Numbered from the stretch's first letter, positions 1-10,490 are shown. The stretch is 64,000 nt of DNA from Peromyscus leucopus (GCF_004664715.2 NC_051082.1:11355998-11419997); one strand, 5' to 3'. Notes: generated by a model from the sequence alone, not told the origin. Program-made: numbers and translations.

Positions 1-1175
1 CCAGGCTTCATTCATTCCCCTCTCTCAGGAGCTCAGAGGCCAGAGTCCTGGCCACAAAGACACGACAGCAAGCCGATCGTTTGTCCCTGCTTGACCCAAG
101 AGCTGGGCACTGACCCTACAGATAGCTCAGAGCCCCCAGGGCGCATCTGAGCCCCCAGAGGGCAGATGACAATGTGCAGCCTGAGGTCCCTGCCTACCCA
201 GCTTCCTCTCTGCTTCTGCTCTCCCGTGAGCACTGACTGGACACACCATGGCCCATCTCCCTGAGTCTGTCTCCACATGGATTTGGCCAAGGGGACCCTG
301 ACAGGCAAGTTCAGGAAGGGAGAGGTGATGGGTCGGGGGTCATCACAGCGCCTGCCAGACAGGATCTAGCACTATCCGTTCTTCTGAATCCAGCAGTCCC
401 AAGCGTCTCCTCGCTGCCCTGCTCATGCGTTCCCCCTGTCTCCTGTCCTTCCCTCTCTCCATCCCTCAGTAGGAACAGGCCACCGCTTCGTGCTGGGATG
501 AGACCATGTCTCTAAACTACCTTCTCACTGTTTCTCTTCAGATTCTTTCCAGTCCCGCCAGGCATCTGCCCAGAGTATCCAGGTCTCATAGGCAGAGCCT
601 GCTCTTCATCTGCAGACTCCGCTAGGACCGACCAGGTCCCTGGTGCCAGGAGGAGCCTTTGGCGGCCCAGAAATCACACAGTGAGTCTCAGTCACTCGGT
701 CCCTGGTGCCTCGGGCTGCCTCCTTCCTGGGGACGCAGAATACATCTGAATTTATGAAGATGAAGAACGGCCAAGGCAGCTTCCTATGGGAGCCACAAAG
801 CCTCCTCCGGTGCTGTCCTGGTCCAGGGAGAAGAAGTTTAACCTGCACAGAGAGGTTAAGCATCATTCCTGGGGTAACACAGCTTGGAGGGCAAAGGTAG
901 GGTTGCCAGCATAGGTGAAAACAGCTCCGTGGCCTCCATCCACTCTTCTGACTGTATGACTGGCCTTGGGCTGCTGCTGTTGCTTTAGATGGCAGCCTGA
1001 AGCCCGCTACAGAGTAATCAAATACTCTGTCATCCTGAGGTCTCTCTTGCTTCTGAGGCATATGGACAGGATGAAGATGGCCGGGAGGTTCCTTGAGGAT
1101 GGGACTCCTGACTCACAGGGCACAGTGACCCAGCTTTCCCCACGTTCAGAATTGAAGCCTGCGATCAGATATGTG
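1..1175. other. Intergenic DNA with a MIR scrap
   Basis: No gene is recognised. At about 840-900 the phrase AGAGAGGTTAAG with a following ACACAGCTTGG looks like an antisense MIR core. The rest is unique DNA. Confidence 0.4.
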
Positions 1176-1178
1176 AAA

Positions 1179-1179
<1 letters not shown>

Positions 1180-1230
<51 letters not shown>
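1180..1230. repeat. (CA)n microsatellite
   Basis: About 25 uninterrupted CA units. Likely polymorphic. Confidence 0.97.
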
Positions 1231-1232
<2 letters not shown>

Positions 1233-1277
1233 TTAGAAGCATGTCCTTTAAAGCCCCAAAGTTAAGCCCACAGTGAT

Positions 1278-1425
1278 GTATTACTTCATAACTCTAATTT
1301 TGCTACTATTATGAATCGCAGTGTAAATATCTGTGTAAATATCCGGTGGTCTTAGGCAACCCCCGTGAAAGAGTCATTGGACTGCCCTGCCCAAGGGGTC
1401 TCGACCCACAGATTGAGAACCGCTT
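1278..1425. mobile_element. URR1-type hAT element, 5' truncated
   Basis: The segment ends with GATTGAGAACCGCTT and contains ATGTAAATATCTG-like text shared with the copies at 3322 and 13221. It is a non-autonomous rodent DNA transposon (hAT-Charlie group). The left terminal repeat is missing. Confidence 0.7.
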
Positions 1426-2180
1426 CCGGTTTTCCACTTGTGGGATATTCCTAGCCTTCCTCCGCTTATGGGCCCGCCCCTTGCCATCTTGAAGTCTGAC
1501 CCTGTCTTTGCTTGGCCTTCTCTATGTTTCTCATTTCTCCCTCTTAGGATACAAGCGATGCCACGAAGACCCACTGGGGCCATTCCTGAAATTTTTCCCA
1601 ACTTAAGACCCATAAATTCACATCTGCGAGGGTGCTTGCCCCCAGGGGAACTGAAGAAGTGCTTCTCGGCCTACTGCGAACTGCACATTGCGGGTCCTGA
1701 TTGCCCCGGCTCTCCTGATGTTCCTTTACCATGCCCACACACCTCCGGGGACCATGCCTCCGTCAGAGTACCTTCACGCCCTTGGTGGCCCATCCCATGA
1801 CAAATCCTGCCCATCCCCAACCGGCCGGCTCTCTGGCTTCTTTCAGTTGCTCGGTGTTCAAATCTATTCGTGTTTGCAGGAGTATTTACCAGCCAACTGT
1901 AACCAAGCGTGCCCTGTGTTTGTTGGTCTGGATGGTTCCAGCCAGAAAGCGGGAGTGGTTTGCGCTACTCCGCGGTCCTCTCGCTCCCTCTGCTGGCAGC
2001 GGCGTGGCATTGCAGGCAGCTTTCCTAACCGAGAGCCTCGCGAGTCAGGGCAAGCCATGGGGTGGCAGAGAGGAAAGGAGACAGAAATCCAGACCCAGCC
2101 GGTACAACAGGGAGCTTCTGGGGCCGAATCGTGAGCAACTACTGACGGCGTGGTGGGTGGGACTCCGGTGTTACAGCTCT
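1426..2180. other. Unique intergenic DNA
   Basis: No repeat or gene recognised. Several overlapping open frames exist but none resembles a known protein. Confidence 0.4.
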
Positions 2181-2184
2181 GACC

Positions 2185-2545
2185 AATGCTCCTAGCTGGG
2201 CAAGCTCAGGCAAATCGCTTTACCTCTCTGTGCTCCCATTGTGTCCTCCATAATTGCACGGCTATCCCTGGGTTACTGTGAGGCTAGGGAGAGTTAGTCT
2301 CTATAAGCAACGCATCACAATACAGTTTTGTGGTTACTGCTGTTGGCCTTGCGATATAACCGGTGTGAATACATTCCCTCTGATCCCCACGTGCACACAC
2401 CCTGCCCTGAAAATGTGGGTGTTAGTAAAAGTCTTGTTTTACAAATGAGAGATGAAGTTTTCAGGGAGGGTGGACTGACTTATCCAAGGTCACACAGCAG
2501 AAAGTACCCGAGATGGAATTTGATGCCGGGTCAGGCTCCTCTCTG
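2185..2545. repeat. MIR-family SINE remnants
   Basis: GGGCAAGCTCAGGCAAATCG followed by ACCTCTCTGTGC (2197-2232) reads as a sense MIR, and TTATCCAAGGTCACACAGC (about 2480-2500) as an antisense MIR core. These are ancient mammal-wide SINEs. Confidence 0.6.
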
Positions 2546-2602
2546 CTCCTCTCCTGGTGAGTGTGTGGCTGGAGGGAAGGTGGGATGTGGTTGTCGAAAA
2601 AG

Positions 2603-2815
2603 GAGATGCTCAGCGGTGGCTCACGCCCTTAATCCCAGCACCAGGGCCATCATGCCCTTAATCTCAGGGCCAGGCAGATCTCTGTGAGTTCGAGGCTAGC
2701 CTGGTCTACAGAGGAGATCCAGGACAGGAATCAAAACTACACAGAGAAACCCTGTCTCGGGGAGAGAGACAGACAGAGAGAGAGAGAGAGAGGAGGAGAG
2801 AGAGAGAGATGCTCA
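2603..2815 (+). mobile_element. B1 SINE, sense, with target duplication and (AG)n tail
   Basis: A B1 body (TTAATCCCAGCA, GAGGCTAGCCTGGTCTACAG, ACCCTGTCTC) with a purine-only tail at 2761-2808. It is flanked by a perfect 10-bp duplication GAGATGCTCA at 2603-2612 and 2806-2815. Confidence 0.85.
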
Positions 2816-2904
2816 CTGGATATTTGAGTGACACCTGTTATCTTAAGAGCGGGAGTCGGGACCTTCACAGAGAAGGGAGGCTGCTTGGATAGTAAAGCTC
2901 TGGC

Positions 2905-3175
2905 TATGCAAACAGAACTTGCAGTCCTCAGAACTCATGGCAAAAGCTGGCCGAGTGAGTCCCTAATCCCAGCCCTGGGAGGGTTGTGGGGGAGGGGGAC
3001 AAGGACACCCTGGAGCTGCCTGGCTAGCTATCCTGGCTGAAGGTGCCCCTGGATCCAATGAAAGGCCCTGTCTCAAAAACAAGGCAGAGAGAGATTCAGG
3101 AGAACACGGACATCCATCTCTGGCCTCTACATGTGCGTACAGACACAACACACACACACACACCACAGGCTAAAT
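2905..3175 (+). mobile_element. B4-like rodent SINE, sense
   Basis: Contains CTAATCCCAGCC, GGCCCTGTCTCAAAAACAAG and CTCTGGCCTCTACATGTG in order, ending in a short CA run. The same family lies antisense at 8735-9100. The family name is from memory. Confidence 0.55.
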
Positions 3176-3321
3176 AACAGTTTCAAATAATATTAGCCAT
3201 CCCAAGGGGGCTCGGCAGCCCCTCCCGGGTTCCTGGTGGTCCGTCCCATTCATTGGGACAGACAGCAACTAACACAGGAAACCGAGAGCTCGTGTGAAAT
3301 CCCTTTCTCCATCTTCCAGAG

Positions 3322-3577
3322 CGGCGGTCCTCAACCTCCCTGACGCTGGGCCTTTAATGCAGTTTCTTCGTGTTGTGGTGACCCCGACCCAACCATGATT
3401 GTCGTGGTTGCTTCATAACTACAGTTCTGCTACCATTTATGAATCATCATGTAAATATCTGTGTTTTCTGACGGTCTTCGGTCTTCGGTGACTCTTGTGA
3501 AAGGGTCGTTTGACACACACACCCCACCACCACACCCACCCCACCGGGGGCCACGACCCACAGGTTGAGAACCACTT
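3322..3577. mobile_element. URR1-type hAT element, near full length
   Basis: Imperfect terminal inverted repeats: CGGCGGTCCTCAACCT at the left and AGGTTGAGAACCACTT at the right. The flanking octamers TTCCAGAG and CTCTAGAC agree at five of eight positions, as expected for a decayed 8-bp duplication. Confidence 0.75.
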
Positions 3578-3989
3578 CTCTAGACCCTTCTAGAATCTCT
3601 CTTTAGTGTTTGCCTTTCCCTGGATGGGAGCCAGCCCCTTTGGGGCTGGTTCTGGTGCCTCGAGGTCCCGAATTAATTCCTGAACCAGTGTGGCTGCGCT
3701 CCCCAACAACACCACACCCCCCCCTGCGCGCTTGGACCACCCGGGGTTGTTTTTGTTTTTAATTCCAGAGGCCTTGTCAGAGAAGCCAATCTGGGGGGGT
3801 CCAGACGCCCCCCACCCCCAATTTAAAATGCTAGTAGGAGAGGAAAAAGGGGGCAAGGGGTAGGGGGCAAGACCGGAAGGCAGGAGGGTAAGAAGGGCAC
3901 AGTAAAGCTAAGGTGAGCAAGCTTATTAATGCACGGGGACTCAAGGCCACGAACAGAGCGGCCTTCCGGACATGTGGCAACCATATTTC

Positions 3990-4190
3990 CCAGACCAGCG
4001 TGGGGACATGGGATTCATAAAGAGCATTCCATTTTCTTTTAATGCCTTTAAAACACCTTTCCGAGTTGAGCCGTCTCTGGGGGAGGCTATATTTAGTTGC
4101 GTGTTTTAATAATGGCAGTTCATGAAAAATAATAAAAGCAAAGTCTATGAACCTGGGACCTGGGGAGCCGCCTGTGCCTGCCCTTTACTT
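3990..4190. promoter_or_regulatory. Candidate non-coding regulatory element with MEF2 and TEAD motifs
   Basis: Unique, AT-rich DNA in a repeat-rich area. It contains CTATATTTAG (4087-4096), a full match to the MEF2 consensus, CATTCC (4025-4030), a TEAD core, and TTTTAATAATGG nearby. Function is inferred. Confidence 0.35.
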
Positions 4191-4435
4191 GAAGGCTGAG
4201 CCCCCAGAGTTCCCTCATGAAGACTGAGCCAGCCTATCCTGACAGGGTCTTGGGGGTGTGGTCAAGTCCCTCATTGTCACTCATTAAAGACATTTCAGTA
4301 TGTTCAAATATGGGGCCGAGTCGACGAACGACTTTGACACACAGTGACCCTGAGTTGTCCCCAGAATTGAAGGCATGTTTTAAATTTTAAAAAATAGTAA
4401 TAATAATAGTTCACATGTAATAATTGCGTTTTCTT

Positions 4436-4690
4436 AATCTCACGCATGTGTGCGGGTGTGCGTGTGCCATGGCACACGTGGAGTTCAGAGGACGATCTCA
4501 GGGTTTGTCGTCCACCTTGTGTGAGACGAGGTCCCCTGGCCATGTGTTGCTTCCCTTCCAGGAGATCTCTCCTGAGGCGATTGGCACGTGCTGCTACTGT
4601 GCCTGGTTACAGATGGGTTTCGAGGATTCGAACTCAGGTTCTCAAACTTCTGCAGCAAGTGCTCTGCACACTAAGCCATCTCCCCGGGCC
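4436..4690 (-). mobile_element. B2/B3-type SINE, antisense
   Basis: Ends AAGCCATCTCCCCGGGCC, the reverse of a tRNA-derived SINE head, with GATTCGAACTCAGG as the reversed B-box region and a GT-rich start. Confidence 0.65.
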
Positions 4691-4751
4691 TGATGTATTT
4701 ATGTATAGGATACAGTGTAACCTTTGAATAGAAGTATTGTAGAAGTGATAC

Positions 4752-4785
4752 TCCCTGGTGCTCTAGTGGTTAAGATTCAATGCTT
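4752..4785 (+). pseudogene. tRNA-Glu 5'-half relic
   Basis: TCCCTGGTGCTCTAGTGGTT and the next 14 bases follow the 5' half of nuclear tRNA-Glu (acceptor strand, D-arm with the A-box), with a few mismatches. The match stops near the anticodon arm and no B-box follows, so it cannot be a working tRNA gene. Confidence 0.6.
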
Positions 4786-4949
4786 GGTCAGGCTTGCACA
4801 CAATGTGTTCTCATCACATCAGCGTAAATTCGCTGCCTGCTTGCCTTGGAGCAGAATTGAGCCTCCTTCTCAGAGACTGTGTAGCTCACCAAACCTAGAA
4901 TAGCTACTCTCTGCCCTTGAAGGAAAAAAATCCATCAACCCATGTATCC

Positions 4950-5290
4950 GTTTGCTTTCTTGTGGTGAGACAAAAGACCTGATGGGCACAACTTCAGGCT
5001 GGGAAGCAGAAGGTTTATTTGACACATAGTTTGAGGGTACCGTCCATCATGGTGGGGAAGGCATAACAGCAGGACCATGAGGCGGCCGGCCTCAGCGCAT
5101 CTGAAGTCAGGAAGCAGAGAGAGATGGATGCTGGGACCCCAGTCCCTGGGAAGATGCTACCCACTTTTGTGGGTCTCCCATCCTTAATTGAGTCTTTTGG
5201 CAATTAAACCATAGATACCCCCCCCATGTGTGTCTCCTAAGTCCGGCCAAGTTGACAATCTTTGTTTTTGTGTGCCCCACTCCGCCCCCA
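4950..5290. repeat. Rodent interspersed repeat, family not assigned
   Basis: Phrases such as GTCAGGAAGCAGAGAGAGAT, CATCATGGTGGGGAAGGCAT and GCCAAGTTGACAAT recur widely in rodent genomes as I recall. A possibly related piece lies at 57240-57540. LTR or L1 origin cannot be decided here. Confidence 0.5.
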
Positions 5291-5461
5291 TGCCCTGGTG
5301 ATGGCCTCCATGATCATCAGTGCTGACTTGGATTCTGTCTTAATTTCAGTATAGATAGATCAACATGTAGTCAACACTGTCATTAATTAAAAACAGCCAG
5401 TAGTTGTTTTGGTATTTTTTAAAAAATCAAAATAACAAATCACTACACAATGTCTTCTTGG

Positions 5462-5648
5462 GGCTAGAACAATGGTTTAGTGATTAAGAGTATTTGCTGA
5501 CCTTGCAGGGGGCCATGTTTAGTTCCCAGCACCCACATCTGGTGACTCACAGGGTATCCAGTGCCCTCTTCTGGACTCTAGGGGTACTGCACTCACATTC
5601 TCCTGCACACATACAAATAATAATTATAAATAAATACGTTTTAAAAGA
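5462..5648 (+). mobile_element. B3-type SINE, sense
   Basis: Begins GGGCTAGAACAATGGTTTAG, continues with CCCAGCACCCACATCTGGTG and TGCCCTCTTCTGGACTC, and ends in an AT-rich tail. Confidence 0.75.
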
Positions 5649-5707
5649 TGTCTTCCACCTGTACACCACTTTCTCTGTTCCCTTTCTAGAAGCTGCAATT
5701 GCTGTTG

Positions 5708-5855
5708 GTTGGTTTTTGAGACAGGGTTTCTCTGCACAGCCCTGACTGTCCTGGAACTCGATGTGTAGACCAGGCTGGCCTCAAACTCAGAGATCTACTT
5801 GCCTCTACCTCCCGAGTGCTGGGCATGCTGGGTATGTGCCACCACACCTGGTGGC
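5708..5855 (-). mobile_element. B1 SINE, antisense
   Basis: GAGACAGGGTTTCTCTGCAC, TAGACCAGGCTGGCCTC and CCACCACACCTGG in order. Confidence 0.85.
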
Positions 5856-5884
5856 TAATGTCATTGTTAAAGGTTGACTATAAA

Positions 5885-6070
5885 CCTGGTGGTGGTGGTG
5901 GTGGTGGTGGTGGTGGTGGTGGTGGTGGTGGTGGCGCCCACGCCTTTAATCCTAGCACTTGGGAGGCAGAGGCAGGTGGATCTCTGTGAGTTTTAGGCCA
6001 GCCTGGTCTACCTAGTGAGTTCTAGGACAGCCAGGGCTATGTAGAGAGACCCTGTCTCAAAAAAAAAAAT
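5885..6070 (+). mobile_element. B1 SINE, sense, with (GGT)n expansion in its head
   Basis: A standard B1 body from CACGCCTTTAATCCTAGCAC to CCCTGTCTCAAAAAAAAA. Its 5' end, normally GGTGGTGGCGC, has grown into about 16 GGT units at 5887-5934. Confidence 0.88.
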
Positions 6071-6602
6071 GTGAAAAAAGGTTGGAAAACACTTAGGAAT
6101 TGAGATCCTCCTAACTAACATTGAGTGCCGCATGGGAGAACCTTATTTGGAGACAGGGTCTCAGAGTTGATTGAGTTGAAATTAGTTCCCCTGGAGAAAG
6201 GGCAAGGTGTGCAGAAGAATGCAGTGAGATGTAGGGAGGCAGGAACCAAGATGGGAGCTAAGGAACACTAGACACTGAGCTAGGCAGTGCCCTGTGAGGA
6301 GGAGGAGAGAACCAGGAGATGTAGCTGTCTAAATGCCAGACTGCCATGTGTTGGAGCCCACTAGGTTTCCTCGTGGCTGTACCCAGCAGGACTGCATGGG
6401 AGGTTGATTGGACCACGGGCCTGAGTATCAGGTGTTTGTAAGGGTCAACACTTGGCTGTACCTAGCTAGGGTGAGGTCCTTTGCCCCGCCCCTTGGCATT
6501 GTAATAAATAGCCCTTTGTAATAAACCTCTCGGCCGGTGGATAAGGATCTAGGCCCACCCAAGGCTATCCTGTATTTTTTATCTTTTTCTCTCCCCTTTT
6601 TA

Positions 6603-6795
6603 TTTTTTTTTTTTAGATTTATTTATTTATTATGTATACAATGTTCTGTCTGCATGTATCCCTGCAGGTCAGAAGAGGGCACCAGATCTCATTACAGATG
6701 GTTGTGAGCCACCATGTGGTTGCTGGGAATTAAATTCAGGAGCTTTGGAAGATCAGCCAGTGCTCTTAACCTCTGAGCCACCTCTCCAGCCCCTA
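6603..6795 (-). mobile_element. B2 SINE, antisense, inside the LTR
   Basis: Reversed B2: poly-T, then GTATACAATGTTCTGTCTGC, CAGATGGTTGTGAGCCACCA, CTCTGAGCCACCTCTCCAGC. Confidence 0.9.
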
Positions 6796-7028
6796 TTTCT
6801 TTCTTTCTTTTTTTTTAAGATTTATTTATCTATTTTGTATACATTGTTAAGATTTATTTATTTATTTTGTATACATTGTTCTGCTTGCATGTATTCCCAC
6901 ATGCCAGAAGAGGGCACTAGATCTCATTACAGATGGTTGTGAGCCACCATGTGGTTGCTGGGAACTGAACTCAGGACCTCTGGAAGAGCAGCCAGTGCCC
7001 TTAACCACTGAGCCATCTCTCCAGCCCT
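6796..7028 (-). mobile_element. Second B2 SINE, antisense, with internal tail duplication
   Basis: A second reversed B2 directly follows the first. Its tail region holds a 32-bp tandem duplication (6816-6847 and 6848-6879, one difference). CTCCCC-TTTATT-like text on both sides of the B2 pair suggests one original insertion and one nested in its tail. Confidence 0.88.
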
Positions 7029-7334
7029 CCCCTCTTTATTTCTAACTAAGTCTCGTATTCCTCATTCCTCAAGAGTCCCTGGGGTAAATAAATGTGGGGG
7101 CTGGTCCTCCACAGCCATGGCAAACGAAGACAGCGCATGCCCTGTTTCCATGTCCTCTGCCCCTGCACTTGGAGGACAGTGGACATGACAGCCGTTGGTC
7201 CTTGGTTGGCTTCTGTCTTCCCGTATATCTTAGAGGTTTCCCTGTGGCCGTCCTCTAGTCGACCATCGATGCTCCTTCACCCTGCCCTGCGTCCCATCTG
7301 CATACCCCTGTCCTTGGTCAATGTGAGTTTGGAT

Positions 7335-7517
7335 GAACATGGCCCCCATAGGTTCATATATTCGCATGCTTAGTCCCCAACTGGTAAACTGTGTGGATGG
7401 ATTAGAAGCTGTGTCCTTGCCGAGGTATGTCACTGGGAGCAGATGGAGGTTTCGAAAGCCCGTGGCAGGCCCAATCTCTCCTCTCTCTCTGTCTCTCTGT
7501 CTCTGTCTCTGTCTCTG

Positions 7518-7567
<50 letters not shown>

Positions 7568-7760
7568 TCTGCCCATAGATCAGGATGTAGCTCTCAGCTA
7601 CCGCTCAGTCACCATACCTGCTTGTGTGCCACATGCTCCCTGCCATGATGATAATGGGCTAAGCCTCTGAAACTGTGGGCAAGGCACCACTTAAATGCTT
7701 TCTCTTTATCAGAGTTGCCTTGGTCGCCGCGGTGTCTCTCCACAGCAATAGAACAGGGGC
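7335..7760. repeat. Rodent interspersed repeat with (CT/GTCT)n core
   Basis: The flanks (GAACATGGCCCCCATAGG, CCATGATGATAATGGGCTAA, CACAGCAATAGAACAG) are a familiar rodent repeat, probably LTR- or L1-derived. The centre, 7474-7571, is a pyrimidine-only CT/CTGT run. Confidence 0.6.
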
Positions 7761-7765
7761 CAAGC

Positions 7766-8734
7766 AGTCACCAAGCCCCCAGATTCTGGTTGGATTGCGG
7801 AAATGGAGGGGAGCAGGCAGACTGGACATGGCATTTAAAGCAGCCACATACCCCCTCTGTAGCTCGGCGGTGACCCCATCTCTCTCCCCACAACTCCTGG
7901 GAAACCACCCCAGCTGCCACGGTCCTGCCCTGTCCACTGCCCTTCAGAGACCTATTTGTGGGGGAGCGGACTGCTGGGCCCTGTGCTCTGGGGTGTGCTG
8001 TTTCTCCTGCTTTTAAAAACATCTTACTTATATTGTAAATAAGGTGTACATATGTGTGTCTGTGTGTAGTTTTGCACATGTAAATACCGTGCCTGTGGAG
8101 GCCAGACCAGGTTGCTGTCTCTCTCAGGTCTCTAGTGAGAAGCCTAAGATTATTTGTCCTCAGAGGCACGCCCCCTCTCAAGGCTTCTCTGCACACCTGG
8201 TCCAGTTTCTGGAGCTACCAGGCTTAGGTGACATCCACTCCATATCTGCCTCTATTTTTCCACCCAAGGACACTTGTCAAGAGATCTAGGGCCACCCAGA
8301 TCTCCTAAGCTGACCTCACTTTTCAATCCCTTGTGACATGACCAAGGACCCTTTTCCACAGGTCCCAGGGGACCAGGACAGGGGCATCTCTCAGGAGGGG
8401 CCATGCTGACCCACCACACCGCCCACATTCTAGCTCACCCCCCTGGAGATTATCTTCAGTTGAATCCCTTGGAATACCACATCTGCCTCCTGCTAATTTC
8501 ACTCCAGACATAGCCACCTGGCTCCGTTCACAAACCACCCAGATGCCTGAAATATACCGGGCTGTGCCGGCAATTCGCATTCAATTAACAGCTGTTGATG
8601 ACTCCACCTGGCTCCTGGTGGCGCGCATCGGGAAGATGGGTCTGATGAGGCCTCTTTGGAAGCAAAACGTGGGACAAGCAGGCTGCCTGGCTACAGATTA
8701 GAAATCAGCTGAATGTGATTTTAAAAATTCCCGA
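7766..8734. other. Mostly unique DNA with a B3-like scrap and a candidate element
   Basis: 8030-8130 resembles an antisense B3 tail (TGCCTGTGGAGGCCAGAC). 8560-8720 is unique and carries E-boxes (AACAGCTGTT, CACCTG) and CAATTAA. No gene is seen. Confidence 0.4.
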
Positions 8735-8793
8735 ATGTGTATGTGTGTGTACACATGTTTGTGTGTGGTGCATGTGTGTGTGCACATGTATGC

Positions 8794-8825
<32 letters not shown>

Positions 8826-9100
8826 TACAAGCCAGAGGACAGCCCCAGTGTCATCCTCAGGAAAGTGGTCCACCTCCTTTTGCCGGGTCTCTTCTGTCCT
8901 GGAGCTCACTAATTAGTCTAGATTGGCTGGCCACAGAACCCCAGAGATCCATCTATCTCTGCCTTCGACCTCCCCAGCACAGGAGTTCCAAGCAGGAGCC
9001 ACCCCAGCGGGCATCCGTCCATGGGTCCTGGGTGCTAACTCGGGTCCTCATCCTGATGGGGCCAGCACTTTACTGTCGGAGCCTTCTCCCCAACCCCAGC
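8735..9100 (-). mobile_element. B4-like SINE, antisense, preceded by GT-rich DNA
   Basis: A GT run at 8790-8825, then CAGAGGACAGCCCCAGTGTC, GGAGCTCACTAATTAGTCTA, CCCAGCACAGGAGT and a reversed tRNA-like end near 9080-9100. Same family as 2905-3175. Confidence 0.6.
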
Positions 9101-9329
9101 AGCGACTTCTGCAGGCTCACAGTCTGATGGACACACGAGATCCTTACACCTGGGACTTCCGCAAGGAAGATGCCGGTTCAGACAGTGTGCTGGAGCTGGT
9201 CTTGGAGAGCAGAAGTGGGCTGGGTTCGGAGACAAAGATGGCTACCTCCACCAGCCAACAGGGAGGTCCAAAGCAAGGCATCAGGCACAGCCAATCAGGA
9301 CAGGTGTAATTAAAAAAAAAATGAAAATC

Positions 9330-10285
9330 ATAGAATAGGAAGTGAGAATTTGTACATGCTACCCTCAGAAATACATAATGATGGGCTGGAGAGATGGCTC
9401 AGAGGTTAAGAGCACTGGCTGCTCTTCCACAGGTGCTGAGTCCAATTCCCAGCATCCACAGGGTGGCTCACAACCATCTGTAATGAGATCCGGTGCCTTC
9501 TTCTGGCATCCAAGCATATGCCCAGGCAGAAGACTGTATACATAATAAATAACGATTTTTTTTTAAAGAGATACATAACGATGCAAACAGTTTGGAAAAC
9601 TATTTGTTCACGAGTTCCTAAAGAGAGTTACGTATGACCCAGGAATCCCACCCCAGGACCGTGCCCAGGAGAAATGAAAACACATGTCCACATGAAGACA
9701 CGCACACAGATGTCCTCAGCAACACACTTCACAATAGTCACGGAGTGGATCCATCTAGATGCCTTCGGCTGAGGGTTGGACACACAAACGTACTGGGGTC
9801 AGGCATCTAACACTAGCCAGGGGGAAAATGGAACAAAGAACGTTTGGGAAGGGACATGGGTGGAGCTTGAAAACAAGATGCCAAGGGAAATGAGCCAGGA
9901 AGGGAACACGTCCATAGAGAGGTAGATTCTAGGTTCCCAGGGGAAGAGAATGAGGACAGGTGCCGGCCTTCTGTAAGAGGGGTTGAAAGTGTCCTGGTCC
10001 TGTGCTTGTGTGTAATGGTTTCTGATTTTGTGTTTATAAGGTGTTTTGTGTGTGTTGGCTTCTTGTGTTTTGTCTTTTTTGTTTTTTTTTTTTGTTTTTT
10101 TTTTCAATTCTAATTTGTTTGGGGGTTTTAGTTTGTTTGCCTGTTTGCTTTCTAAAGAGAGAGCGAAAAAGGGCTGAGAGTTGAGTTGGTGGGGAGGTGG
10201 GAAGGATCTGGGAGGGGTGGGGGAGGGGAAACCATGATCAAAATACATCCTACGAAAAACATTTTTCAATAAAAATGTCCTGAGG
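9330..10285 (+). mobile_element. Truncated rodent L1 3' end
   Basis: 9580-9900 follows the end of L1 ORF2 (GTTTGGAAAACTATTTG, TATGACCCAGGAATCCCA, GAGAAATGAAAACACATGTC). 10180-10285 is a G-rich 3' UTR (GGGAAGGATCTGGGAGGGGT) ending in CAATAAAAA. The coding part is decayed and split by a B2. Confidence 0.8.
9383..9570 (+). mobile_element. B2 SINE inserted in the L1, with target duplication
   Basis: GGCTGGAGAGATGGCTCAGA through CCATCTGTAATGAGATCC to a poly-T-containing tail. Flanked by ATACATAATGAT (9371-9382) and ATACATAACGAT (9571-9582), one mismatch in 12. Confidence 0.92.
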
Positions 10286-10334
10286 TTGGTTGTGACGAGG
10301 ATCGAGAGACTGTAAACATACTAAAGACCATCAA

Positions 10335-10490
10335 GAGGTACACTTTTTATTTATTTATTTAGTGTGTGGTGGGGTGCGTGCTATCACATGCACAGTGGAG
10401 GGCGGTCTGAGGACAACTTGCTGGCGTTGGCTCTCTCCTCCCACTACGAGGGACCGAGGAGTAAAATTCAGGCTGTCAGGTTTGGTCACA
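10335..10490 (-). mobile_element. B3-type SINE, antisense
   Basis: TTTATTTATTTATTTAGTGT start, CTGAGGACAACTTGCTGGCG and GGCTCTCTCCTCCCACTACG follow the reversed SINE order. Confidence 0.55.

Larger units (their letters stand above)
6349..7113 (+). mobile_element. Solo LTR of an ERVK-type (class II) endogenous retrovirus, interrupted by two B2 SINEs
   Basis: Starts TGTTGG and ends CCACA, with a perfect 6-bp target duplication GCCATG at 6343-6348 and 7114-7119, the size left by class II retroviruses. A GC box CCCCGCCCC lies near 6484, with TATA-like TAATAAATA and AATAAA after it. About 430 bases are B2 insertions, leaving an LTR of about 335 bases. No internal viral genes are present. Confidence 0.85.

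Noticed and set aside
1180..1230. CRISPR-like array
   Set aside because: The periodic signals here and at other CA/GT runs are dinucleotide microsatellites in mammalian DNA; no spaced direct repeats with unique spacers occur anywhere in the window.
7427..7670. Ser/Leu-repeat open frames over 7470-7570
   Set aside because: They are translations of a CT/GTCT simple repeat inside an interspersed repeat.
10180..10285. G-rich tract as a regulatory G-quadruplex
   Set aside because: It is the ordinary G-rich 3' UTR of a truncated L1 and needs no separate function.
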